Assembly (NCBI GenBank): GCA_010909165.1
Contig: MU008155.1
Span: 2,170,001 to 2,234,000, forward strand
Length of the DNA stretch: 64,000 nt
Reading direction: 5' to 3'
Source: Anthoceros angustus
Lineage: Eukaryota; Streptophyta; Anthocerotopsida; Anthocerotales; Anthocerotaceae
The notes beneath the pieces were generated by a model. It saw only the letters and a program-made list of their open reading frames with translations, did not search any database and was not told where the DNA came from. Position 1 is the first letter of the stretch. Each line of letters starts with the position of its first letter. The position numbers and the translations under genes are program-made. Below are positions 31,641 through 42,515 of this stretch, one piece after another.

Positions 31641-34007
31641 CGAGTCGATAGGCGAACCTTTGAAAGAAGCAAAGAAAATAGAGAGAGGATTCGGTTTCAG
31701 CCAGTTCATGCACAAGAAGAGGCCCGCCCCCGCCAAGATTCTCGCACTGCATTACATTCACTGCTCGCCAAGATTCTCGCATTGACATGAGCCCGGCCCG
31801 CCTCGCCAAGATTCTCGCACTTGATTATAGGGTGAATCCTTGTAACATTTCGGACATAGAATCGGTGCACATTTTTAAGAGCGATTGACTTTCATATATG
31901 CTAATGTAATGCTGGTGGGAAATAGCAAGCACCGAGGGCTTGCAGGAGCTTGAAGTTGTGAGCTTGGCAAATATCTTGAGGATTGTTGCATTGTCCTTCA
32001 AGAACGTGTCATTGTGCATCATGTCAAGGGCATTGAAAGCGTCATAGTCAGTCGTTATGCCATGATCGGAGCATCATTCATGAGTTGTAGAAGCGTGATC
32101 GCAACACCGTAATAGGAATAAGCTGCCTTCAATTCGGATATGAGCCGGAATGCTCGTGATAAACGCAACTAGCTTCTTAGAGCCCTTGGCCCTAACCCTA
32201 TGTGCCGATTGGTGAAGTAACGGAGGTCTCAAGACGCAGAAAATCCACGGAATAATCAAATCAACATGTTGTCATCATCCTCCACATGGTTATTCGTCCA
32301 GAGTGTAGATCTCCTTCACCAAAGCCACCAGAGAGAAGGAACAGAAAAGGTGTTAGACGCTCATCCTAAGATTTGTTAAAAAGGCGGTCTTCAAAGGAGC
32401 AAGTCACCGGCTCACGATTGCAATGACCTCCTTGAACTCATCCCCATGGATCCCACCACGTAGTCCCTAAGTGGAATGCATCCCTAGGTTATGATTCGAC
32501 ATTGCAAACCAACCACCGTCGTGAAACAATCTAGCATATGTAGTTCGAGCTCGACAGTAACCCAATGCAAGGAAGTGAACTAAGAAGCCTTCCACCTTAC
32601 ATGTACAAATCCCGCACGAAGTAGCTCCCCACAAATCCACGAAGGAGTTGTCAGCTACTGGCTAGTCGGACTCAGTCCGCAAGCGAAGGGCCCGGCTTCA
32701 CTCTTGTATCCCTCAACCTCTTGGCCAAAAGTTCGCCTTTGCCATGCTTTTCCCACGAGGTGCCCTTGATGGAGATGTGCTCCGGCTTGGTGTTGGTGGA
32801 CGAGATTGGATCAGCTCTTGAAACATGTGGTCGTCCACCCCATCCCCTATTCAACACCAGCTTCTTGATGCAAGGCTTGTTGTGCTTCAACGGAACAACT
32901 CCTGAAGTTGCTACGCCTGTAGGGTTTCAAAACACGAACTGCAGATTCAAGCTTCACGCACTTGTGCAAGATAGGCATCGACAGGATCCAGCCCTCCTCA
33001 TCCAGGGAATGGCCGTGCTCCGATAAGGTGCGTGATGCTTAGAAGCTGGACAAGGCATGTCACAAAATAGCCGCCACTTACGGAGCTTCAAGGTGGTGTT
33101 GGAGTAGCATTCCAGCCACCGCTTCTTCGAGCCTACCTCCAGTACGCCATCCTCACCTCCCGCAACCCGGATACTTCAAGCCATAAGCGGGTGATGGATT
33201 GGTTAAGGGGCGCAGTAGCACATGTGAGACGTGAGACTACAACTCCGACCAGCTCGAGGAGGGCACACCGCCACGGGGCTCAAGGCACGCAAGATAGGAA
33301 TCAACATAGCTGCTCGCCGGATTCTTGTGCCGGTCATATCCGATATCAAGCCCGCCGAGCGTGGTGGTGAGCGCCACAGCCGCCCCCGCCCTCATGGTCC
33401 ATGCCTATCCCAAAGCAGTCCCAAGGTTCGCAGAGAGTAGGGTGAGGATGGCGGCAACGTCGCCCGCAGCCGCTTCCCTATCATATCGTTGTCGCCAAGA
33501 TACAACTTGCTGAGTAGAGCCGCTCTTGTCTCAAGGTCGCGGAGATATGAGCCAAGCCTTCCACACTCAGCCCAATTGCCCGCATATCCGGATACTCCAA
33601 CCTGCAACCGGTCGAGGACGGCAGAAGCGAGTGCAATGCACGCCTGCCGTCCGAATCCTCCGAACCCATAAGCTCAGTTTTCCAGCTGGATTGTGCTTCA
33701 ACCTTCAGCAGTCACTGCCTCCACGCCGCTCACGCTGTACTTCCCACGCTTCCTCAAGGGATTCGATCGATGGTTCTCGTGCTAGCTGCCGATCGCGCTC
33801 ATGATGCGCAAGCGCAGATGGCGCCTCGATTTCCCCAACGCTTCATGTTCGCCGGCTGCTCAAGAAGTAGGAGCCTGTGCGCAGATCCGGAGGAGGAAGC
33901 GCAGTGAAGCTCGGCGACTGGGACTCGAGGCTCTCCAGCAGGGCAACCAAAGCGGCAGGAAGAGGAGGAGGAAGAGGCTGCTCTGCCATAGCTGCCAACT
34001 CGGCATT

Positions 34008-34170
34008 CCGACCTCCTGCAAGCCGATCCTATGTAATATTATGGCTTCCGATCCTTGTAATAGGATCCAGTATAGGATCGGCTTTGGCATTCCGACCTCC
34101 TGCAAGCCGGCTATTGCTTGCCGGATCAAACATTCCCGAGCATACCCAAGCTGAGCCTGCATTCCGACCT
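34008..34170. repeat. Three copies of CATTCCGACCTCCTGCAAGC
   Basis: The string GCATTCCGACCTCCTGCAAG occurs at about 34003 and 34088, with a slightly shortened copy at 34160. The last lacks the CT of the CTCCTG run. Confidence 0.75.
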
Positions 34171-34246
34171 CCGCAAGCCTGCAGCTATGGCCTTGCCCGA
34201 GTTGCAATCTGTCCGGTTGCAATATGTCACACCCTAAATTTTAGCA

Positions 34247-34395
34247 ATCCGTTGAAACCTCGAAATTGGAAGTGCCCAAAACTCAACCCATTGAAACTCG
34301 AAACTGGAAGTGCTCAAAACTCAACCCGTTGAAACCGAAACTAGAAGTGCCCAAAACTCAACCCGTTGAAACCTCGGAGTGGAAGTGCCTGTGAC
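34247..34395. repeat. Tandem repeat, about 46 bp unit, about 3.5 copies
   Basis: The unit is GAAACTCGAAACTGGAAGTG followed by CCCAAAACTCAACCCGTT. Copies differ by 1-3 bp losses. Confidence 0.85.
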
Positions 34396-34424
34396 CGAGC
34401 TTCTCCGCCACTCACCTTCTAGCT

Positions 34425-34545
34425 TTTCTGTGGGCTCGGCCTGTGGGCTCGTCGCTTCATTATGATCTTCACATATATGTACTTCTAGCTTTTCCGCCTG
34501 TGGGCTCGGCCTGTGGGCTCGGCCTGTGGGCTCGCTTCATTATAT
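34425..34545. repeat. CTGTGGGCTCGGC tandem repeat in two clusters
   Basis: CTGTGGGCTCGGC is repeated two to three times at 34430 and again at 34498, each cluster preceded by TTCTAGCTTTTC and followed by GCTTCATTAT, so a larger unit of about 75 bp was also duplicated. Confidence 0.8.
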
Positions 34546-34659
34546 ACTTTAATTTGCGGTGTGATCCAAGTGGTCGCCTATGGGTTTGGATTGTGAGAGA
34601 TGTGTGAACTTCTCTAATTTAGGAGCTCTACGGTCTCATCAACTTCAAAGTGCTAGGTG

Positions 34660-36567
34660 TAAGACAAGGCATGCAAGACTCATTAGAATCAATACCACAT
34701 GAAACCGGATATGGGGACATATAGTTGCTATGAATGAGCAAGGTATGCAATATGTGCAAGCGGAGTATGATAGGCATCGAGCATGTGGACGAAAGGCGCA
34801 ACCGAGACGAAAGTTTAGGAGTGAGTCTCACATCCGAAAGAATAGTGGATACCACTTCTTCTCTTGTGAAACCATTTGATGCCACATCGAGTATGGTACA
34901 TTTCTTACGCAATTGTAGAAATGGTGCAGGTTGTCTAATCGAGATATAAATGCTCGCTTGGTTCAAGTCTTTGTCTCATCCTTCGTTCAAGCCGGAGGAC
35001 CTTCAGCGGTGCGTGCTGATGTGAGAAAGTATGAGGCTTCTTTGGCGAGCTCACGGGATGGATGGCATGAGGTTTTAGTGAATGAACCCGAGACAATACA
35101 CTCACATTGCGATATCGAGATTCGAGTGAAGTATTGAGGGAACTATTTGGGGCTTGACCAATAGGGAAGGTTTTATACTGGACTCAAATTGAAGCTAGCG
35201 AGACTTACACCACACCGGATAGGGAAGTGGTGGAAATCCATGAGTCTAGTTGATAGCAAGTGTGAAGGTGGAGTTGGCGTGTGATTGATTTTATATTCGA
35301 TCGACTAGTTTATCCAATGACAGGACTTCGAGGTCATCCTTTGATGATGAGTCTCGGCAATATCAAATGTGAGCCGAGGCGAGCCGGAAGGGCATGCTCT
35401 TCTAGCCCTCTTACCAATCATACCATCTGAGATACATACAAGTTCAGGGCAAAGTGCAAGGAGGAAGTTAAAGGCCTTTCAACGTTGCTTGGAGATCATT
35501 CTCAAACCTGTAAAAGATGCTTCCTATACAGGATTGGAAATGGATGATTCCTTGGGAGACAAGCAATGGGTATTTCCAATGATATACTTATATATTTGTG
35601 ATAGTTTGGAGGGCTGCAAGGTTACTTGCACATATGGTTCTAACAAGTGTCAAAGGCCCTGCAGTATTTGTCTTGTGAAGAAACAGGAACTGAGCATGGT
35701 GCAAGTCCGTCAGAGTCCGCGGACAGAGATGCATATGAAGCAGATTTATGACGAGATACGAATGCAACCAAATGCAGGAGAATCTGATCACCTCAGTAAA
35801 CGTTGGTCATTATATGCAGTGGAGTGTGCTCTTTGGGGATTCAATGGCGGATTGACAGAGTTGGGAAATCCATACCTTTCTATCCACCCGGATCTTTTAC
35901 ATCAAAGTGAGGTGGTCTTTTCAAGCGCATGGTAGGAATCCTTGTGGAAATGGCTGAGGAACCTGCTTCGAGCAACATTTGCCTGAGTAGAAAGCCATTG
36001 AAAGAAATGGATCGACGATTACAATTCATTGCAACAAACCACAGATATGCCGAGTTCAGACTACCAGGTAATGACAAAGAAGGGTATTTCTCATCACAGG
36101 CTAATTTCGCCGCATTTGAACATAGAGCAGTGATGCAAGTTGTTGTCTTCTGCATGCTCGGTGTGTATCCCAACACGATAGTTAAGGTGTTTGTGAAGTT
36201 TTTGTCATGGTACAACTTGCTCTCTCGGAGTTCATCACATACAGAGGCAAGCCTGCAAGAAGTGGACAGACTCATGGTAGATTTGGTGGATTTGTTGAAG
36301 TTGCATATGAGTAACTAGCAGAAATCTAAGTTTGGAATACTCAAGGTGCATTTGATGTCACATTTTAGTGATGCAATTAGAAGGTCGGGACTAGCATGGG
36401 AATTTAATACCAATATGTTTGAGAAGATGCATATTGCTCTTATGAAGATCCCTTATAGAGCATCCAATCGAGAAATGTTGCTAGCTCAACTTGTCCATCA
36501 CCAACGACTAATAGCTTTAAGAAGACAAGCTCACGAGAGGGGTTTGAAGTTGAAGAGGAGTCGATGA
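34660..36567 (+). mobile_element. Plavaka-like (CACTA superfamily) transposase gene, broken
   Basis: Plavaka transposases are CACTA-type DNA transposases best known from fungi, with scattered plant copies. The readable core is 35340-36567 in several frames. HPLMMSLGNI lies near 35335. ARRKLKAFQRCLEIILKPV, TGLEMDDSLGDKQWVFPMIY and LYICDSLEGCKVTCTYGSNK follow in the frame from 35369, then CQRPCSICLV and the family hallmark HPDLLHQSE at 35886-35912. After a frame change, MDRRLQFIATNHRYAEFRLP, EHRAVMQVVVFCMLGVYPNT and, after a stop near 36316, SHFSDAIRRSG, EFNTNMFEKMHIALMKIPYR and NREMLLAQLVHHQR match the family in order. Upstream (34660-35140) HPSFKPEDLQRCV may be the N-terminal part with many stops. 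No terminal inverted repeats were found. It is inactive as read. Confidence 0.72.
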
Positions 36568-37084
36568 CACCGCTTTGGATGAAGTCCGAACGGGTAAGAA
36601 TGTGTTTAGCAGACATCGATGTGTCACTTCCAATTGACTAAACTCTATCTCCCAAGTGATTCTACTCAATTGACTAACAAGGTCGAAGTTCTTAGATGGC
36701 CACTGAGGTGAGAGCCGAATTCCAACATGCCTTAGATGTGTATCTAAGGGACCAAGGGCTTGATGAAGTGACTAAATTGTAGTCAAGAAAGCCATGGCGA
36801 TACTGTGGAGTGGGTGATCGGTTTGGATCCCGGCCTATGTATGTGCAACACAAGATTTCTTTGGTGCCATGGTTTAGTGATGTGGCTTTACGGATGGAGG
36901 CATGGATCGGATCCAATAACTTGGTATGGCAGCTTAGACTGTTTGTGTGCAATAGTGCCTTGGGGAAGATGAGGTTGTGGAGCGAAAATTATGCTTTGTG
37001 CGACTTTACCAAGAAGTTCACGAGAATGCATCGAATAGATTGGTCCAATGCAAGGAACTAGTGTGGGCATCTGAACGGCTGAGA
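36568..37084 (+). other. Unrecognised sequence after the transposase
   Basis: The open frame at 36810-37061 contains WRYCGVGDRFGSRPMYVQHK upstream and Trp-rich sequence, but resembles nothing I can name. It could be a further part of the transposon. Confidence 0.35.
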
Positions 37085-37960
37085 GCAAGATCAAATTGCC
37101 GTCTTGGTTCCAAGCTATCCGGTGATAGATGCTTCAAACATACTCGAGCTGTCCATCTAATCCCTCACTTCAATGCAGAGATTGACGTTCTTCGAACCAC
37201 TATAAGTTAACGCTTGTGCTTGTGGGGAATGAGTTGGCTGTTGGACCCAAGCCCGGAATTTGGCAAACTCTATCTGCTTGTTGATAGTGGGGCAACTTTC
37301 AAGACCGCTAACCTCAAACCTCGAGCATTTGGGGTCCAAGTACAGAATGACGATTGATACATTGTCTAATGCTTGGAGATGTGTCGCATTTTGGATCATA
37401 TCTGAGGTGCACGAGATTAGAACTCTCGACTCCACGTGTTGAAGCTTGGTGGCCAAGAAACTTTGGCCACCTAGCTTTTCAACAATCTTCTGATTGTTGC
37501 ACCAGCCTTGATGAGACTATGGGAGAGGAAGAAGAGCAAAGTCAAGCCTCCAAGGGAGTTCCCAGTCAGAACGTTGATGATTTGTGGGGAATGAGTTGGC
37601 TGTTGGACCCAAGCCTGAATTTGGCAAACTCTATCTGCTTGTTGATAGTGGGGCAACTTTCAAGACCGCTAACCTCAAACCTCGGAGCATTTGGGGTCCA
37701 AAAATGACAATGATTGATACATTGTCTAATGCTTGGAGATGTGTCGCATTTTGGATCATATCTGTAGGTGCACGAGATTAGAACTCTCGACTCCGAGTTG
37801 AAGCTTGGTGGCGAAACTTTGGCCACCTAGCTTTTCAACAATCTTGATTGTTGCACCAGCCTTGATGAGACTATGGGAGAGGAAGAAGAGCAAAGTCAAG
37901 CCTCCAAGGGAGTTCCCAGTCAGAACGTTGATGATTTCAGGAAGAGAGTGATATAATTCT
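37085..37960 (+). pseudogene. PPR E-domain relic, present as two tandem copies
   Basis: The string TGGCAAACTCTATCTGCTTG reads WQTLSAC, preceded by a GPKPG-like segment and followed by WGNFQ. These match PKPAVWQTLLAACRMWGNVQ of the intact gene at 23986-26892. The relic occurs at 37228-37560 and again at 37583-37935. Copies differ by many 1-4 bp indels, for example CCCGGAATT versus CCTGAATT and CTTCTGATTG versus CTTGATTG. A third, more complete relic lies at 44050-44390. Confidence 0.65.
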
Positions 37961-38369
37961 TCTTTCTTTGGTCCGCAGCAACCACCGGAGGTTAAAGATG
38001 GCCTGCAAGATCGGGTTCCCGTATCCAACAGTAGTATCTTCATATGAACTAGTGAACCTTCATCGATGAGCTCGAGAAAGCTTCGGGAACAAACAACGGA
38101 TGCACGGATCACGTAAATTCGGTTTGAGCGAATACCCCTCGATGAGTTTCCTTGGTGACTTGCTTAGCTTCATTTTCTCCGCTTTCCGTCGGAAAAGCTG
38201 ACAAGGACAACATTGTCACAAAACATGGCTACACTTGGTAGTAAGACGAGTTCCTTGCACCGTCACATCTCGTCTTTCACGAGCGTAAGTACCAAATCAA
38301 CGGTGACATTCCCGAAGAATTGAACTTGCCTCTACTTACGGCTGCCAAATGTTGTGCTTCAACTGGGTG

Positions 38370-38605
38370 TGTTTTGTGTTGTTGCATTGTTGTGGCGGGC
38401 TTCAACCCACCTTAAGATTTTGGTTTTGCACCGCCAATGCCGGCCCGTGGGAGATGCAGAGGCCTTCAAGTTAGAGCTCACGGTGCGATCGGGCTGTGAG
38501 GCTCGCAGGCTTGTCGTGTTGGCCAGTCGGGTGCGCGGTGAGCTTTGGAGGGCGGCAGGTGGGGTACTATGAAAGTCAATGTCGAAGTCAGCTAGCTGCA
38601 TTCAG
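38370..38605 (+). pseudogene. Displaced copy of the lycopene cyclase 5' end
   Basis: GCATTGTTGTGGCGGG, CTTTGGAGGGCGGCAGGTGG and ACTATGAAAGTCA, with the DNA between them, match in order the promoter/5' UTR and first codons of the cyclase (23330-23590 on the other strand). The match ends a few codons into exon 1, after GTCGAAGTC. Several short deletions distinguish it. A smaller second piece (GGCGGTGGGGTACTATGAAA) lies at 39938-39962. Confidence 0.8.
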
Positions 38606-39626
38606 TGTATGGGTAGGGACAGGTTTTCTAGTCTATGCCGATAGGTGCTAGGAGCAGGAGCACTTGTGGCAACAAGTCTTTCTGGACCGTACTATGTGGT
38701 GGGACAATAGACGAGAGAAGAAGAGCTCCCATTCGCCTGACTTCCAACTTAAGGGGTCCGGTGAGGTCTTGTGGTGTCCTGTGGTTAAACAACATGCTTA
38801 AGCCAGTTTGGATCAATGAAAAGCTCGATTCAAAAGGTGGCAGCAGGATGGATCAAAGCCATAAGGTCCCGAGTGTTGGCCCATTTTTGGCTCAATGTTT
38901 GAGATGTACTACAACTTTGAGAGGATGTATGATCAGGACTACATATCATGGTCACCGGAGCTAGCCTCACCTTCTCGCCTCATGGGAGGCCGACCTACTG
39001 CTTATAGCTGATCCCGTCTCAGTGAGCGACTCGGGACCAACTACCCCAAGGTACACACCACCGCCACTACAAGGGACTATTCAACACGTTTGTGCTTTAT
39101 GTTGTAGTCAATAAAACATTTGATGAGTCATCACCTCATGTGGCGGGAAGACTTTGGAACCTTTGCTAGAGATGGGATCTTTAATTCGGATGGGGAGAAG
39201 TGGAAGAAGCAACGGAAGACAGCCAGCTTCGAGCTTTCATCCAAGGTCCTTCGTGATTTCAGCTCAGTCGTGCAATGAAGCAATGCGCTAGCTCTTGCCT
39301 CTGAGTAAAGCATACGGATGACTGTGCCCCCATCGAGCCTTCTTGGTAAGCTCTGCAGTCGCGCTCTACCACTTTTCAGCTTTCAGTAGCCCTAGCAGCT
39401 CCTGACCCCTGATCCCTCTGTAGCTACATACTTATGTATTGGGCCAGAATCGCAGCTGTGGAGAAAGTGAGCCCACTGCTCATTGCTTGTCTTGTTAATA
39501 AAATTCCAGTCTTCGGTGGACCGTGGAAGTGAGCTCGGGCTTGGTGTGTGTCCAGGATTCTATGAGGGGCTCTGCTAACCTCAGGGAGTCAACTCGCAAG
39601 CAAAGCCTCAGTGAAAGAAGGTAAGG
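38606..39626 (+). pseudogene. Cytochrome P450 (CYP704/CYP86-like) gene fragment, copy 1
   Basis: Haem-thiolate monooxygenases of this clan hydroxylate fatty acids. Readable pieces across frames are FEMYYNFERMY-like sequence at 38895-38935, WSPELASPS at 38949-38975, DGIFNSDGEKWKKQRKTASF at 39172-39232 and ELSSKVLRDFS at 39233-39265. These match the N-terminal third of the family in order, including the WRKQRK-type C helix. No haem-binding FxxGxRxCxG was found. Frameshifts occur every few dozen bases. It is preceded by a segment (38607-38720, SAGALVATSLSG-like) that may be its membrane anchor. Confidence 0.7.
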
Positions 39627-40951
39627 AGCCCAGACTTAGAAAGTGTGGGTAGGGACGGGTTTTCCAGCTACGGTCGTTGCGGAGGCGGGAGCACTTGCGG
39701 CAGAATTTTTGTGGACCCCGCCTGGTGGGACAACAGACGAGGTAAGAAGAGCGCTGCTTCGACTTCCGGCGTAAGGGGTCCGGAGGTCTTGTGGTGTCCT
39801 GTGGTTAAACAACATGCTTAAGCCAGCTTGGATCAATGAAAACATTTGATGAGTCACCTCATGTGCATGGATCTGCAGATGGGACATGGTACCTCTCCTT
39901 CCGCCCACCTCCCGGATGAGCCTAAACCCGGGAGGCGGCGGTGGGGTACTATGAAAGTCAATGAAATCACTAGCGCATTTATGCATTCATGTAGGTAGGG
40001 ACAAGTTTTCTAGTCTATGCCGGTAGGTGCTAGCAGGAGCACTTGTGGCAACAAGTCTTCTGGACCGTACTATGTGGTGGGACAATAGGCGAGAGAAGAA
40101 GAGCTCCCATTCGCGACTTCCACAAGGGGTCCGGAGGTCTTGTGGTGTCCTGTGGTTAAACAACATGCTTAAGCCAGCTTGGATCAATGAAAAGCTCGAT
40201 TCAAAAGGTGGCGAGGATGGATCAAAGCCATAAGGTCCCGAGTGTTGGCCCATTTTGGCTCAATGTTTGAGATGTACTACAACTTTGAGAGGATGTATGG
40301 AGTTACAGACTACATATCATGGTCACCGGAGCTAGCCTCACCTTCTCGGCCAGCGTGGGAGGCCGACCTACTGCTTATAGCTGATCCCGTCTGTGGAATT
40401 CTCGGGACCAACTACCCCAAGGTACACACACACCGGCAAATGAGGACTATTCAACACGTTTGTGCTTTATGTTGTAGTCAATGAAAACATTTGATGAGTC
40501 ATCACCTCATGTGGCGGGAAGACTTTGGAACCTTTGCTAGGAGATGGGATCTTTAATCGGATGGGAGAAGTGGAAGAAGCAACGGAGCCCGGCTTGAGCT
40601 TTCATCCAAGGTCCTTCGTGATTTGCTTCGTGTAAAGCAATCGCTAGCTCTTGCCTCGAGTAAAGCATACGGATGATGCCCCCATCGAGCCTTTGGTGCT
40701 CGCGCTCTACCACTTTTCAGCTTTCGAGCCTTGGCGCTCGACCCCACAATCCTCTGCTACATACTTATGTATTGGGCGAATCGCTGGAGAAAGTGAGCCC
40801 GGTCGTTGATTGCTTGTCTTGTTAATAAAATTCCAGTCTTGTGGTGGACCGTGGAAGTGAGCTCGGGCTTGGTGTGTGTCCGGGGATTCTATGAGGGGCT
40901 CTGCTAACCTCGCTTAGGAGTCAACTCCTCGCAAGCAAAGCCTCCAGGCGG
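39627..40951 (+). pseudogene. Cytochrome P450 gene fragment, copy 2, with a partial third copy
   Basis: A near repeat of the preceding fragment. The anchor-like segment recurs at 39650-39760 and 39993-40140, FGSMFEMYYNFERMYGVTDY at 40256-40315, SWSPELAS near 40318, and a shortened C-helix segment (GEKWKKQR) near 40562-40585. Compared with copy 1 there are many short indels. No intact reading frame can be followed for more than about 80 residues. Confidence 0.68.
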
Positions 40952-42511
40952 GAGCCCAAGACTTAGAAAGTGTGGGTAGGGACGGGTTTTCCAGCTACGG
41001 TCGTTGCAGGCGGGAGCACTTGCGGCAATTTTTGTGGACCCCGTGGTGGGACAACAGACGAGGTAAGAAGCGCTCGTTTCCACGACTTCCGGTAAGGGGT
41101 CCGGCGGTGTGCTTAAGCAACATGTTTAACCCACTTGGGTTGATGAGCACCTCATGTGCATGGATCTGCAGATGGGACATGGTACCTCTCCTTCCGTCCA
41201 CCTCCCGGATGAGCCTAAACACAGGCGTGCAGGATCGGCAATGGGTGTTATCTACTGCGTGAGCACGTTATGTCGCAGGGAAGCTCGATGCCGTTGGAGC
41301 CTGGAATCGGCGAAGACAGTAGTCCCATTTCCTCTCCTCTTGTACATACTAAAGCGTATGCCTAAGAAGGATTTGGTTGTGGGGTGTCAATTCATGATCT
41401 CACCGCCAAACTTGGGTACGAGACGAGTGCATCGTGGGGAACCATATCATGCGCATGTATGCATGTGGAGGTAGGTGCAGGAGGCCATGGGTTCACCGGT
41501 GGGCAAACCGGATGTCTTCATGTGTTTTTCCATAATCTGCACATGCTAATTACGGAAACCCGGGAGGCAATACAACTGTATCATGAAATGGGTAGGTCGA
41601 GTGATCGATGCTCATGTCTTTGTAGCTGCCCTTCAAGCTTGTGCATTTGCCGCCGACCGAATCGGAAAAGTGCACATGATGTAGTGCAGTGGCATTCCTA
41701 CTAACTTGTTTGTTGGCAACCGCCTTGTGGACATGTATGCAAAATGTGGCGAACCAAAAATGGACGCTGTGTTTTGTGATGGCCACAAAGGATGTGGTGA
41801 CATGGATCAGATTGATTGCTGTGTATGCAAAATGTGGCGAATGAAAGATGCACGCCAGATTTTGACAAGATGAACAGAAAGGATGTAGTGACATGGAATG
41901 CTCGATTCGGGTACACACCGCAAGGGCTTGGACAAATGCAGCAAGAGGGCTTGCTTTTGGCTAACCATGTTACTTTGCTTGCCTTCAAGGCTTGTGGAAG
42001 CACCGATGCTCATGTATAAGGCAGTGCACTCATTGTCGAAGAGGACTGCCGTAGTGGTGGGCAACGCCTTGTGGACATGTATGTGAAATGTGGTAAACTA
42101 GAAGATGCCCGGTTTTTGACAAGATGAACACAAAAGATGTTTTGACTTGGAATGCCCTCGACTGGTAGGCACAAAAGAAGGGCTCGGCCAAGAGGCGCTT
42201 GTTATGTATGGACAAATGGAGGAGGCGGACCTGCTTTTGGCTGACCATTTTACTTTGCTTGCCTTAAGGCTGTTCAAGCACCGGTGCCTTCATGAAGGGC
42301 ATGCACTCCGATTGTCGAAGAGGATTGCTAGTTAATGTAGTGGTGGGCATCTGCGTGGTGGACTGCTTGCAAAATGTGGTGAACTGGAAGATGCATGCAG
42401 TTTACCATACCCTGTGAAAGAGATGGAAACTTCATCCCGGATCCTCTATTCTCTCTGCAGACACCCTTAAACACCTTGTTCATAGGTCAAGCGTGAGAGG
42501 GGCCCAGTGAC
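40952..42511 (+). pseudogene. Decayed PPR gene fused behind the anchor-like segment, repeat unit A
   Basis: The unit starts with the same GTGTGGGTAGGGACGGGTTT sequence as the P450 copies, then passes into PPR sequence: AIQLYHEMGRSS near 41566, VFVAALQACA near 41610 in a shifted frame, LVDMYAKCGE near 41727-41756, KDVVTWN-like strings near 41880, and further repeats to about 42400. The frame changes every 20-60 bases. It resembles the decayed PPR at 49110-50580 more than the intact one at 24-27 kb. Confidence 0.72.
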
Positions 42512-42515
42512 CTGT

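Larger units (their letters stand above)
30601..34245. other. GC-rich repeat domain, no gene recognised
   Basis: The stretch contains several short tandem repeats (annotated separately) and many short open frames with no family resemblance. It begins abruptly after the AT-rich block. It may be the degraded interior of a transposon, but no polymerase, integrase or transposase motif could be read. Confidence 0.45.

Noticed and set aside
30608-31790. Overlapping open frames across 30.6-31.8 kb on both strands
   Set aside because: They run through short tandem repeats whose period avoids stops; frames on opposite strands are equally long.
33801-34332. Frames of 117-151 codons
   Set aside because: Basic, low-complexity peptides overlapping the CATTCCGACCTCC repeats; no domain.
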